Part shown: positions 15,953 through 24,210 of the stretch, in pieces | Numbering within the stretch: position 1 is the first letter of the stretch | Layout of the letters: each line of letters opens with the position of its first letter | Translations under genes and position numbers: made by a program | The notes under the pieces: model-generated | The model's database searches: none | What the model saw: only the letters and a program-made list of their open reading frames with translations | What the model was told of the DNA's origin: nothing | From: Bacteroides congonensis | GTDB taxonomy: Bacteria; Bacteroidota; Bacteroidia; Bacteroidales; Bacteroidaceae | Reading direction: 5' to 3' | Length of the DNA: 64,000 bases | Assembly (NCBI RefSeq): GCF_900130125.1 | Contig: NZ_FQXY01000009.1 | Coordinates: forward strand, 347,759-411,758

Positions 15953-16277
15953 AGTCATACAAAAGTTCTTATGGTTATTTAATATGAATATTGCCAAATC
16001 TATGGCTGCAAAAATAAGTGATGTGTTTATTAATTGCTACTAAAAGAATTATAAAGAATCTAATTCTGTGGTGAAATTATAGTGACGCTATCTTCATGGG
16101 ATAGTGACGGTATCCCATAAACATAGTGACGCCATGACGACGGTATAGCGTCACTATAATTTTCGATGATTTTTTTTGCGAAATTTCTCAAAATTCCCAA
16201 ATCTTTTCAGATTCTGCTCTCATCTTTGCAGTATAAATTAAATGATAATAGTAAAACCAATTAAAAAAACAACGATT
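15953..16277. other. Divergent intergenic region with operator array
   Basis: It separates the leftward exporter operon from the rightward PepSY-like pair. It holds the 22-bp-period array (16074-16162) and, next to the rightward genes, CATCTTTG (16222-16229), close to a TAnnTTTG -7 box. Confidence 0.6.
16074..16162. repeat. Four 13-bp quasi-palindromes at exact 22-bp period
   Basis: ATAGTGACGCTAT (16079), ATAGTGACGGTAT (16101), ATAGTGACGCCAT (16123) and, in reverse, ATAGCGTCACTAT (16145) start exactly 22 bases apart. Copy 4 is the reverse complement of copy 1, extending to a perfect 18-bp inverted repeat (16074-16091/16145-16162). Copy 2 also sits inside an 8-bp hairpin ATGGGATA/TATCCCAT (16096-16103/16111-16118). 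Two-turn spacing favours a protein-binding operator on one face of the helix, but an RNA fold is possible. Confidence 0.75.
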
Positions 16278-16715
16278 ATGAAAAAGTTAGTATTCTTATT
16301 AGTATGCTTATTTACTTTGCAAACTGTGGCACGTGCAGATGATGACAAGCCCATTCAGGTTACTCAAATGCCACAAGCGGCACAGCAGTTTATCAAACAG
16401 CATTTTGCTGACAGCAAAGTGGCTTTGGCAAAGATGGAGAGTGAATTCTTCTATAAAAGTTATGAAGTGATTTTCACGAATGGTAATAAAGTAGAATTTG
16501 ACAAGAAGGGAGAGTGGACGGAAATAGACTGCAAACATACGGTCGTTCCCACAGCAACGATCCCCACGGCTATCCGGCAATATGTAACGACCAACTATCC
16601 TGACGTAAAGGTTCTGAAAATAGAACGCGATAAAAAGGAGTATGAAGTAAAACTTTTCAATCGTACGGAATTGAAGTTTGACTTGAAATTCAACTTGATT
16701 GATATTGATAACTAA
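16278..16715 (+). CDS. PepSY-like (DUF2874-type) secreted protein, 145 aa
   Basis: The signal peptide MKKLVFLLVCLFTLQTVARA is followed by two PepSY-like repeats, each with the pattern P.AA..FI..HF.D.KVA....E...YEV.FTNG.KVEFDK.G.W. The second repeat runs IPTAIRQYVTTNYPDVKVLKIERDKKEYEVKL. Such small periplasmic proteins often sit next to two-component systems in Bacteroidetes. It is followed 18 bases later by a lipoprotein with the same fold. ATG 16278 is chosen over 16242 because it opens the signal peptide directly. Confidence 0.82.
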   Translation: MKKLVFLLVCLFTLQTVARADDDKPIQVTQMPQAAQQFIKQHFADSKVALAKMESEFFYKSYEVIFTNGNKVEFDKKGEWTEIDCKHTVVPTATIPTAIRQYVTTNYPDVKVLKIERDKKEYEVKLFNRTELKFDLKFNLIDIDN

Positions 16716-16736
16716 ACCCTCAAAATTCAGACAATG

Positions 16737-17171
16737 ATGAAACTGAAAATTTATACACTTATATTAGCGTTAGGTGCTGCATGGAGCTTGCAAAGCTGTG
16801 ATAATAATGACGATGATTCCATAGCTGTTCCTGCTGAATTGCAAAATGCCTTTTCATCCAAATATCCGAACGCGGCCAATGTGAAATGGGAGAGCAAGTC
16901 AGGATATTATGTAGCGGATTTCTATGATGGATACGAAACGTCTGCATGGTTCACTCAAGATGGGAAGTGGCAGATGACGGAAACGGATATTCCGTATGAT
17001 GCACTGCCGCAAGCTGTAAAAAATACGATTAATACCACATACCCCGGCCAAGTTGATGATGACGACGCTGAATATGTGGAAGAAGCAACAGGTGACACAT
17101 ACTACTTGATAGATATAGAAAACAGCGAAAAGGATGTGAAGATATCGGCTGACGGACAGATACTTGGTTAA
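16737..17171 (+). CDS. PepSY-like lipoprotein, 144 aa
   Basis: The signal peptide (KLKIYTLILALGAAWSLQSC) ends in lipobox LQSC, with the lipidated Cys followed by DNNDDD, an acidic surface-export type signal. The mature part repeats the PepSY-like pattern (LQNAFSSKYPNAANVKWESKSGYYVADF; ALPQAVKNTINTTYPGQV). It is in operon with the secreted paralogue just upstream and could be its outer-membrane counterpart. ATG at 16734 gives one more Met. A strong terminator follows. Confidence 0.82.
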   Translation: MKLKIYTLILALGAAWSLQSCDNNDDDSIAVPAELQNAFSSKYPNAANVKWESKSGYYVADFYDGYETSAWFTQDGKWQMTETDIPYDALPQAVKNTINTTYPGQVDDDDAEYVEEATGDTYYLIDIENSEKDVKISADGQILG

Positions 17172-17222
17172 TGACTTGTGATGATAATATTCTGAAGTAG
17201 TAATAGTTACATCATATATAAG

Positions 17223-17270
17223 ATAAACGATGACATGATTCCTGGCGGATGATGTCATCGTTTATTTGAC
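17223..17270. terminator. Strong hairpin terminator
   Basis: Fourteen-base arms ATAAACGATGACAT (17223-17236) and ATGTCATCGTTTAT (17252-17265). It lies between converging genes and could serve both directions. Confidence 0.8.
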
Positions 17271-17289
17271 CCTTATTATATATTATAGT

Positions 17290-18189
17290 TTAACTTTCTT
17301 GAAGCTCGACTTCCGCTCTTCCCGATTTCATTTCCATACCCAATAAAATTTGGTTCCAACCTTGAAATACAAACCATAAAGAGACTAATGAGAGTGATTT
17401 TTCGACTATTCCTAATCCGGGAATAAAACCGATAACAGTGGCTATTAAAAGAATAATCATACTTGTACGCAACTTTCCTGCACCTATCTGTCCTTCGTTA
17501 CCGATGGCATTTGAGCTTTTTAATAGTCCATATCCCATAAATTCAAACACGAAAGCCAATATAGCAAGAATACCGCCTATGATACCACCAATTAATGGAA
17601 TCCATCCGATAATTACTCCTACCAGTCCCAATATAACGGCTATTTTCAATTTGGATACTCCTTGCTCACCTATAGAATCCAAAGCTGTCCTAATTCGCCC
17701 AAGCCCCATCCAGTAGATTATTAAACCGATTAGAGCTGCAACACCGGTTATCATTGTGTCACCAATACCATTATATACATGTAGCAAAATGGCCAATAAT
17801 ATAAAATAGGCTCCTTGCGATCCTCTATTTTTCCACTCAACACCTAGGCTATTCCTGCAAAGGTAAATTGCAACAAACAAAGCTATAAGTGCAATATAAT
17901 CCAACCAAGAAGGTACTCCCGGAATCATGGCTAGCAGGACAAGAGCCATACCGCTTATGGCAGTGGCTAAGAAAGAAGTAGGAAGTTGCTGAGATTTCGA
18001 TTGTGCCTCTTTATAAAAATAATAAAAAGCCATACCTCCACCAACAAGTCCAAGTACTTTACAACAGAATTTAGGAATGTCAAAATTAAAACCCAAAAGT
18101 GCACTGAGTAAATTAAACTCAGGTAAAACTGTCAGTAACAACAACAGCATACAGAATTGTAACTGCAAGAATTTATTAATACGTTTCAT
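17290..18189 (-). CDS. Polytopic membrane protein, 299 aa
   Basis: Seven or more hydrophobic segments are visible, including the glycine-rich IAVILGLVGVIIGWIPLIGGIIGGILAILAFVFEFMGYGLL and its partial repeat IILLIATVIGFIPGLGIVEKSLSLVSLWFVF, suggesting an internal duplication. I do not recognise the family. It is the last gene of a leftward run of five, 17 bases after the preceding gene, so is probably co-transcribed with secreted and lipidated partners. Confidence 0.7.
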   Translation of the reverse strand: MKRINKFLQLQFCMLLLLLTVLPEFNLLSALLGFNFDIPKFCCKVLGLVGGGMAFYYFYKEAQSKSQQLPTSFLATAISGMALVLLAMIPGVPSWLDYIALIALFVAIYLCRNSLGVEWKNRGSQGAYFILLAILLHVYNGIGDTMITGVAALIGLIIYWMGLGRIRTALDSIGEQGVSKLKIAVILGLVGVIIGWIPLIGGIIGGILAILAFVFEFMGYGLLKSSNAIGNEGQIGAGKLRTSMIILLIATVIGFIPGLGIVEKSLSLVSLWFVFQGWNQILLGMEMKSGRAEVELQES

Positions 18190-18206
18190 GTCTATATATT
18201 TTTATA

Positions 18207-19673
18207 TTATCGTTTATATTCTATCACTACTTCCAAAAGTCCCACGCATCCAATGATACCATTCTGTAAATAACAGTCATTTGCATCGGGGTATTTACTT
18301 TCTGATTTTACCATCTTCACTTGAGTAACCTTATATTCTGTTTTTTGATGATTATATACCAAGACCGCCGTATAAACATTATCCGTTCTGCCACACTTAT
18401 ATTTTATTCTGACATTCTTTTTATCAACACCATGTATGTCAGGATAGGCTTCCAGAATAATATCTTCATCTGTACGGCTTCCCATATTAAAGGAAGTAAA
18501 TATGATTCCATAACATAATACAGCTTCCCCTTCTCTGTTTTTATAATATCCCTTCTGATAAAAGTTTAGAGGGAAATTTTTCACTTCTTTTCCCGTTGAA
18601 CACATCGGAATAAAATGCGGCAATGGCGGCATACAGTATATCGACACCGGCATAGGTGCCGGACGACCCATAACATTTTTTGCCGGAGTAGCAGAAGTCG
18701 GGAAAAACAGTATATCTTTCAGATAACCAGCCACAATGGAATAATGAATATCAGATACATCTGTACTTAACGGACGAGTGTATAGTCCATACATAGCATC
18801 TCCTATTTTCTGAACAGCAACTACCCCTTCCTCTATGAAAGTCGGCCCATCCGTTTTAACAAGTCCATAGTATTTATGTCCATAATAGCTGATGCTTTTG
18901 GCAGCAGAATTCAATGTGATGGAAATAACGCTTCCATCGGTAAGTTTTCCTACCCATGTGCCTTTAATATAGCCCGAATTGGTAGCTGGAACTTTTATAG
19001 TTGTCGGCACGGAAGGTTTATACTTCCGTAATACTTCAGGTACATTATCGGGTATTTGGGAAGATGGCCTGGAAGAATCAGAAGCCTCAGGAGAATTAGA
19101 GGGATTACCGGATTCTTCCTCTTTTTGAGGACGAGGTTTGCGGGTGAGATATGACCTTTTACCGGCTACCGAACTCTCTTCTTTGTTGAGGGCAAACAGT
19201 AAACTGTCAGGGCCTATTGACTTATCAAATGAACCTAGTCCAATAAAAAGCAACGTAGAGTCAGTAGGAGCATATAAAGTACATTTTCCTTTTTGTCCCA
19301 TTTCGTTTTCCCAGTCTAATGTCCAACAGTTATCACCTTCAGAAGGATTACTTAATTTACAAACCTCGGAATTGACAAGTAACATTCTATTCTGAAATTT
19401 TATAAACCCTGTAGCCTTTTGTCCTTTAAAATGAGTAGAAGGCTTTTTTTGGTAATTATCAGGCAGAAGCATAAACTTATGATTCTGCCCTTTTATGAAT
19501 TGTTGTGAAAAGTCTGGTACCAAAGGCTCATCAAGATTTATCTCAAGATATCCTAAGCGAGTCATTCCTAACACTTTATCTTTTCCTTCATATACCCCTA
19601 CAGGAGAGCTTCCCTGTGCTTGTACTTTCAACAAGGTAGCTATCATCAAAAATAAAAAGAATATTTTCTTCAT
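18207..19673 (-). CDS. Secreted hypothetical protein, 488 aa
   Basis: The signal peptide MKKIFFLFLMIATLLKVQAQ precedes a mature protein without known motifs. There is an N-terminal beta-rich region (GVYEGKDKVLGMTRLGYLEI), a low-complexity Ser/Pro linker (KEEESGNPSNSPEASDSSRPSSQ, about residues 188-211) and a second beta-rich region with TWVGKLTDGSVISITLNSAAK. Each half starts with a G.W.G/GVYEG plus I.L motif resembling lipocalin-like or DUF-type ligand-binding modules. It sits 14 bases before the next co-directional gene. Function unknown. Confidence 0.7.
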   Translation of the reverse strand: MKKIFFLFLMIATLLKVQAQGSSPVGVYEGKDKVLGMTRLGYLEINLDEPLVPDFSQQFIKGQNHKFMLLPDNYQKKPSTHFKGQKATGFIKFQNRMLLVNSEVCKLSNPSEGDNCWTLDWENEMGQKGKCTLYAPTDSTLLFIGLGSFDKSIGPDSLLFALNKEESSVAGKRSYLTRKPRPQKEEESGNPSNSPEASDSSRPSSQIPDNVPEVLRKYKPSVPTTIKVPATNSGYIKGTWVGKLTDGSVISITLNSAAKSISYYGHKYYGLVKTDGPTFIEEGVVAVQKIGDAMYGLYTRPLSTDVSDIHYSIVAGYLKDILFFPTSATPAKNVMGRPAPMPVSIYCMPPLPHFIPMCSTGKEVKNFPLNFYQKGYYKNREGEAVLCYGIIFTSFNMGSRTDEDIILEAYPDIHGVDKKNVRIKYKCGRTDNVYTAVLVYNHQKTEYKVTQVKMVKSESKYPDANDCYLQNGIIGCVGLLEVVIEYKR

Positions 19674-19687
19674 ATTATTCTATATAT

Positions 19688-20269
19688 TTACTTTTTCTCT
19701 TTCGGTGCTTTCCAAGACGGCCATTCAGCTTGCCATACTCCATCAATCTTCTTTACTCTTCTATCAATTTTCTTCTGGGATACATCGCCGGATTTAGTTC
19801 CCATCATGATTTTTCCAAAAGGAGTAACTTTATCATATACGGTAGAGTAATAGCATATTCCTGTACCTGTGTCTTCATTGAATTCTTTTTCCAATATCTT
19901 ATCGACTTTCTCTGTATGTAAACGTACTGAATATACATTTCCTTCTGCTTTTTCTGCATATTTCATCCCTTCCTCTGTTAATTTTACATCAACTTCATGA
20001 ATTGAACCTTGACTTTCCAAAACTGTATATGTGATAAGTCCTTCATCCCGTAGGCTGCTTAACATATCAATAGTAATTTTACCAAGATTCATATCTGTAA
20101 CATTTTCGTCGAAGACAAACTTTCCGGTAAGAAAGAACTGACTATGATTCATATTAACATATTCATTCAAACTTTCACGCAGTTTTCCATCAGAATCACA
20201 TCCTGCCAAAAAGAACAAGGAGCATAAGGTTAACACTCCGAAAATCAAATAATTTTTTGTTGTTTTCAT
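19688..20269 (-). CDS. Lipoprotein, 193 aa
   Basis: The signal peptide from MKTTKNYLIFGVLTLCSLFFLAGC ends in lipobox LAGC. The mature part is about 170 residues and mixed alpha/beta, with an EEG-type segment MLSSLRDEGLITYTVL that looks like a short winged-helix-like turn, and VWQAEWPSWKAP near the end. No family recognised. ATG 20269 is chosen over the upstream in-frame 20353 because it opens the lipoprotein signal. Gene order suggests co-expression with the YD-repeat lipoprotein upstream. Confidence 0.72.
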   Translation of the reverse strand: MKTTKNYLIFGVLTLCSLFFLAGCDSDGKLRESLNEYVNMNHSQFFLTGKFVFDENVTDMNLGKITIDMLSSLRDEGLITYTVLESQGSIHEVDVKLTEEGMKYAEKAEGNVYSVRLHTEKVDKILEKEFNEDTGTGICYYSTVYDKVTPFGKIMMGTKSGDVSQKKIDRRVKKIDGVWQAEWPSWKAPKEKK

Positions 20270-20288
20270 CACTATAGTTGTTAAATTG

Positions 20289-21641
20289 TTAGTATTTACC
20301 ATTATAATTTTCGCTTTTTGTTTTTCTGTCATAATAAAGAAGAGTTTCACCACTTTTTAGTATCAATCGATCTCCGGTATATTCTTGAATCTGAAAATCC
20401 ATAGGCTTGGAAGTCTGTGATTCTTCTCCATCATCATATGTAAATTGCATTGTTATTACTGTACCTTCCGGATTGAATTTATAAGTTCCTGTGGAATGAA
20501 AATCAATATAGTCAATCAGTGTTCCGTCCCTTTTGAACACCATTTCAATTTTGTTCGTAGGTTCGGAATAATAGTCCCATGCACCGACCAAATCTTCCAT
20601 TGTAAATTTAGGCTCAGCTTCTCCATAATACGTATACGTACGGGATACCATATCTTGTTTTCTTCCGTTATATTGTGTCTCCCGTGAAGTCCAGTTTCCA
20701 TGTTTATCATAAGTATATATGTAAGTAGTAATTGCCGGAGAACCGGGTTCCTGTTCTTTTCCGTCCCTATAGCCATACGTCAGGCATGACATTTCTACTA
20801 CATTATCTTGTTCATCATACTTATATGTATAAGATTGTTTTTGACTGATTTCATTTTCTTTTTTTCCGCTATTATATCGATAAATGATATTGTTCCGTTC
20901 CAATAAACGGCTATTATCATCGTATTTATATTCTTCAACATAATCAAGCATACCATCTTTTTCTCCCGGATCATCTTTCCTTTCCCGATAATATATCTCA
21001 TGTTTTGTTATATTTCCGTGATTATCGTATTCATAGCCCGTCTTACAAGTTTCATATACCTTATCCATCGAATAACCAATGAGCTTTATAATATTTCCCG
21101 CCCGGTCACATTCATATTCTGCACGATTCTGTTCATTTTGATCTGTCCAACTTTTAGAAAGTAAACCTTTTTTGTCATAAGCATAATATTTTGTGCTACT
21201 AAGTTTACTCTCTGGATAATCGGCAGCATACTTCTGCTCTTCTGTAAGTAAACCATCTTTGTAGATCTGTTTACTCTGCAAATCACCTGACATATTACTA
21301 AAAAAACTAATGCAAGAGAGTTTGCCATCAGCATCATATTCATACCGTTCTGTTATTACAGTTTTATTAGCGGGCCAAGTTGAAATTTGTCCCTTCTCAT
21401 TAAAATAACCTTTTTCATTAAAGGTATAAAGTGAAGAAATATCAAAGGACGATTTCTTTTCTGTCATTTTTTTTACTTGACCTTTAAGTTTCATTACTGT
21501 CCAATCATTTCCTTTTTCTTTCTTGATCATGCTTCCACCACAGGAAGATACTAATAAAGTACCGCAAACTACTCCTAAAAGAAGGGTTGCTTTCTTATGG
21601 CTGATTTTGCCTTTTACAAACAGTTTATCCAATGTTTTCAT
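20289..21641 (-). CDS. YD-repeat (RHS-like) lipoprotein, 450 aa
   Basis: The signal peptide ends LLVSSC (lipobox). About six to eight YD-type repeats follow, of the kind YEYDADGKL, YAYDKKGLL, YEYDNHGNI, YKYDDNSRL, YKYDEQDNV and YTYDKHGNW, like those forming RHS/teneurin beta shells. The C-terminal ~110 residues (LVGAWDYYSEPTNKIEMVFKRDG) look lipocalin-like. There is no toxin tip. The ATG at 21680 is an alternative start, overlapping the upstream stop as TAATG. Single small YD-repeat lipoproteins are common in Bacteroides but of unknown role; surface adhesion or ligand binding is a guess. Confidence 0.75.
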   Translation of the reverse strand: MKTLDKLFVKGKISHKKATLLLGVVCGTLLVSSCGGSMIKKEKGNDWTVMKLKGQVKKMTEKKSSFDISSLYTFNEKGYFNEKGQISTWPANKTVITERYEYDADGKLSCISFFSNMSGDLQSKQIYKDGLLTEEQKYAADYPESKLSSTKYYAYDKKGLLSKSWTDQNEQNRAEYECDRAGNIIKLIGYSMDKVYETCKTGYEYDNHGNITKHEIYYRERKDDPGEKDGMLDYVEEYKYDDNSRLLERNNIIYRYNSGKKENEISQKQSYTYKYDEQDNVVEMSCLTYGYRDGKEQEPGSPAITTYIYTYDKHGNWTSRETQYNGRKQDMVSRTYTYYGEAEPKFTMEDLVGAWDYYSEPTNKIEMVFKRDGTLIDYIDFHSTGTYKFNPEGTVITMQFTYDDGEESQTSKPMDFQIQEYTGDRLILKSGETLLYYDRKTKSENYNGKY

Positions 21642-21679
21642 TGTTATTTTTTTTAGTGTAACATTTAGTTTATTCCTCA

Positions 21680-22279
21680 TTATAAATCATTTTTCATATC
21701 AAACATCTCTTTTAGTTTTCCATTCTCCACTTTTATTAATGAGCGGTCGACATTGATCTGATGCTTTTCCCCTCGTCTCCCCGTAATACAATATATTTCC
21801 ATCAATGATTCAGGAACTACGTTCGCAAGACTTCGACGGATGATGGAGCATGTTTCGTAGATTCTATTATTGACAGGTTCCACCAAATTTTCAAGACTAC
21901 GCCTTATCTTGCCGGCCTCCGTATTTTTCTCTAACGCTACTATTTGATAGATTTCATACAATTCATACATATAGTTGTACATACTTTTAAATTCGACACC
22001 TTCTTTATGTATTAAGAAAAAAAGAAATACGGTTTTCGGCAGATATGGCATCTTTACTTCCATAGGAGAGTAGTCAGGCAAAAATATATGCCCGTTCTTG
22101 TCTATAATAATCCGGCTCATTTCTTCCTTATCATTGTTTGTTTCATTATTAATCTCTTTTTGTACCACCGAACCTAAAATCTTCAAAATATCTTCATCCG
22201 TTGAAAAATCATTATTTTCCAATAGCTCCAATAAAATTCTTTTTGCTGTATGATAAGATATACTTAGTTTATCATTCAT
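21680..22279 (-). CDS. Hypothetical cytoplasmic protein, 199 aa
   Basis: There is no signal peptide. Helical throughout, with a C-terminal segment EIYCITGRRGEKHQINVDRSLIKVE that I recall from Bacteroidetes proteins next to surface-protein genes. That tail resembles a wHTH-adjacent or ligand-sensing strand pair, so a regulatory role is possible but unproven. It is the first gene of the leftward run and its TAA overlaps an ATG of the next gene (TAATG), so translational coupling is likely. Its start faces the 1-kb repeat-rich spacer shared with the divergent protease operon. Confidence 0.6.
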   Translation of the reverse strand: MNDKLSISYHTAKRILLELLENNDFSTDEDILKILGSVVQKEINNETNNDKEEMSRIIIDKNGHIFLPDYSPMEVKMPYLPKTVFLFFLIHKEGVEFKSMYNYMYELYEIYQIVALEKNTEAGKIRRSLENLVEPVNNRIYETCSIIRRSLANVVPESLMEIYCITGRRGEKHQINVDRSLIKVENGKLKEMFDMKNDL

Positions 22280-22794
22280 GTTTTATGTACTTATGTTGGA
22301 CAAAAATAAGTTAAATAACAGTTGTGCACTATCCGAAACAAGGTTGTTGACGAAAATCAACGAACCTTGTTTTGGAACATCATCACAACTATTAATTACG
22401 CACCCTGCCAAAACAAGGTTTGCTTTTTTCTCTTTATACAAGAAAAAGGGAAAAGGTAACAGAGGAGAATGAAAAAAATTACTTGGTACACGTAATCATA
22501 TTGAATTGCCAAAAACATTTCCATCTTTTACATAGTGAAAAAAAATATCTATCATACTTTCATTGTTTCTCATAATTCACTGTTTATTAGATAGATAATC
22601 ATGATAGATAAGTTCTAAAAAAGGTATCTATCATGATTTTACCATTAAAACAATGCATCTATCATACCTATCCCAGGCTGTTTTACTGTATCCTATAGGA
22701 AAATCAAGCATTAAATGGTAGGTGAATGCAAGTTTATTTGCATGATAATCAGTATTTGATACCTTAATAATCCATTTAGGGCGAAGATATTTTT

Positions 22795-22882
22795 ATATCC
22801 CACATCTGTGTGCTATATAGCCCACAAGTGTGTGCCGCACATCCCGCATACGTGGGATATAGAGCCCACATATGCGGGCTCA
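22795..22882. repeat. Four tandem 22-bp quasi-palindromes
   Basis: Palindrome centres fall at 22805.5, 22827.5, 22849.5 and 22871.5, exactly 22 bases apart. Cores are CCCACATCTGTGTG (22799), CCCACAAGTGTGTG (22821), ATCCCGCATACGTGGGAT (22841-22858) and GAGCCCACATATGCGGGCTC (22862-22881). The last two are near-perfect palindromes, the first two degenerate. It has the same unit count and period as the array at 16079-16157 but unrelated sequence. Confidence 0.75.
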
Positions 22883-23247
22883 AGATGTTCCGTTATCCTA
22901 ATAGGATAATTCAGGCATGAATAGATGGATTTATCTGCTTCATTGCAACAAAAGTGTGCCTTTTTATGGTGAATCAGCCCTTATTTCAGGGATTTATGGT
23001 ATGATAGATACCCTATTTTTGATGGCGCAATGATGATAGATACCTTTTTTATGACTTGTCCATCATGCCTATTAATTTGAAATCCAATAAATTACCGGAA
23101 ATCATGATAGATATGATAGATATTTTTTTCTATTGAATACGATTTTAGGTTCTATCTTCACCTACTATTACTCCAGAACAAGGTTGTTTTTTCTCTTTAT
23201 TATTGAAAAAATGAAAAAGTAACAGGGGAGAATTGAAAAAAATGATT

Positions 23248-23263
23248 TACTTTTGCCGGCATC
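23248..23263 (+). promoter_or_regulatory. Promoter -7 box of the caspase/CHAT operon
   Basis: TACTTTTG (23248-23255) matches TAnnTTTG and lies only 8 bases before the ATG, so the transcript would be almost leaderless. No clear -33 TTG at 19-21 bases is present; a G/A-rich stretch (AACAGGGGAG) lies there, hinting at activator or alternative-sigma dependence. Confidence 0.5.
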
Positions 23264-24208
23264 ATGAACAAATGGAATTTTATAAAATACTTTTTTATCC
23301 TAATTGGGTGCCTGATAAATATTTATATGTCTGCACAAACCAATAGAGCACTCATCGTTGCAATAGCCAACTATCCTCTAAATAGCGGATGGGAAAGCAT
23401 TCATGCTGACAATGATAAAAAATATATTTTGGAGATTTTATCATTAAAAGAATTTCAGCCTGCCCATATTGCCATTTTGTCTGACGAACAAGCTACCAAA
23501 GCAAATATCTCAAATGCATTGATAAAACTCTATAATGATACAGAACCGGGAGACGCAATCTTTTTACATTTCTCTTGTCACGGGCAACAAATGATGGATG
23601 ACAATGGAGACGAAGAAGATGGATTAGACGAAAGTTTAGTATTATATGATGCAAAATATAAGTATATTCCACAACAATATGAAGGAGAAAACCATTTGCG
23701 AGATGATGAGTTAGGTATATGGCTTGACAAACTTCGTCGAAAAGCAGGTGAAGCGGGAAGAGTAACTGTTACATTGGATGCCTGTCATAGTGGTACTGCA
23801 AACCGGGATGGAAAAGAATATCTTGGAGACTATAAAGAATATATCCGAGGAACGACTGCTATCTTTGCGCCGGAAGGATATGTACCGTTACCTGGCAAAC
23901 ATCAAGAATTAAGTTTGCGACTGAAAAAACAAAAAGGATTGGCTACTATTGCAGTATTCAGCGCTTGTTTACCAGAGTTTACAAACTATGAATACTATGA
24001 CAAACAACGTTCTATGTATGTTGGCAAGTTAACTTATGTTTTTTGTCAACAGATAAAAAAGATGAAATTTTCATGTACAATAAAGGCTTTTTTTCAAAAA
24101 CTTTTAAAAGACACGCTTTCTCTAAAGCACTCAAATCTTCGATTACAAATACCTTATATGGAGTGTTCTGATGAAACGGTTCCTTTTTATATAGGACAAA
24201 GAAAATAA
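23264..24208 (+). CDS. Secreted caspase-family (C14) cysteine protease, 314 aa
   Basis: A signal peptide or anchor (KWNFIKYFFILIGCLINIYMSAQ) precedes a caspase-like fold: RALIVAIANYP, then the catalytic His106 in LHFSCHGQQ and the catalytic Cys174 in VTLDACHSGT. The acidic loop DDNGDEEDGLDESLVLYDA between them is typical of metacaspase-like bacterial enzymes, which cut after Arg/Lys. The catalytic domain faces the periplasm if the signal is used. It is the first gene of an operon with an ECF sigma factor (2-base gap), an anti-sigma-like protein and a CHAT protease. That context suggests proteolytic signalling rather than nutrient digestion. Confidence 0.88.
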   Translation: MNKWNFIKYFFILIGCLINIYMSAQTNRALIVAIANYPLNSGWESIHADNDKKYILEILSLKEFQPAHIAILSDEQATKANISNALIKLYNDTEPGDAIFLHFSCHGQQMMDDNGDEEDGLDESLVLYDAKYKYIPQQYEGENHLRDDELGIWLDKLRRKAGEAGRVTVTLDACHSGTANRDGKEYLGDYKEYIRGTTAIFAPEGYVPLPGKHQELSLRLKKQKGLATIAVFSACLPEFTNYEYYDKQRSMYVGKLTYVFCQQIKKMKFSCTIKAFFQKLLKDTLSLKHSNLRLQIPYMECSDETVPFYIGQRK

Positions 24209-24210
24209 TT

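Larger units (their letters stand above)
22280..23263. other. Repeat-rich 984-bp divergent spacer
   Basis: No convincing gene. Contents: an inverted repeat AAACAAGGTT/AACCTTGTTT (22336-22345/22363-22372); a 75-base diverged direct repeat (22412-22488 and 23177-23251) whose right copy ends in the protease-operon promoter; eight TATCTATCAT/ATGATAGATA decamers; a 22-bp-period palindrome array (22795-22882); and two related stretches carrying ATCCTATAGGA (about 22690) and TTATCCTAATAGGATAA (22893-22909). Confidence 0.7.

Noticed and set aside
22795..22882. Possible short CRISPR array
   Set aside because: The 22-bp units are contiguous palindromes that differ from each other, with no unique spacers and no cas genes nearby.
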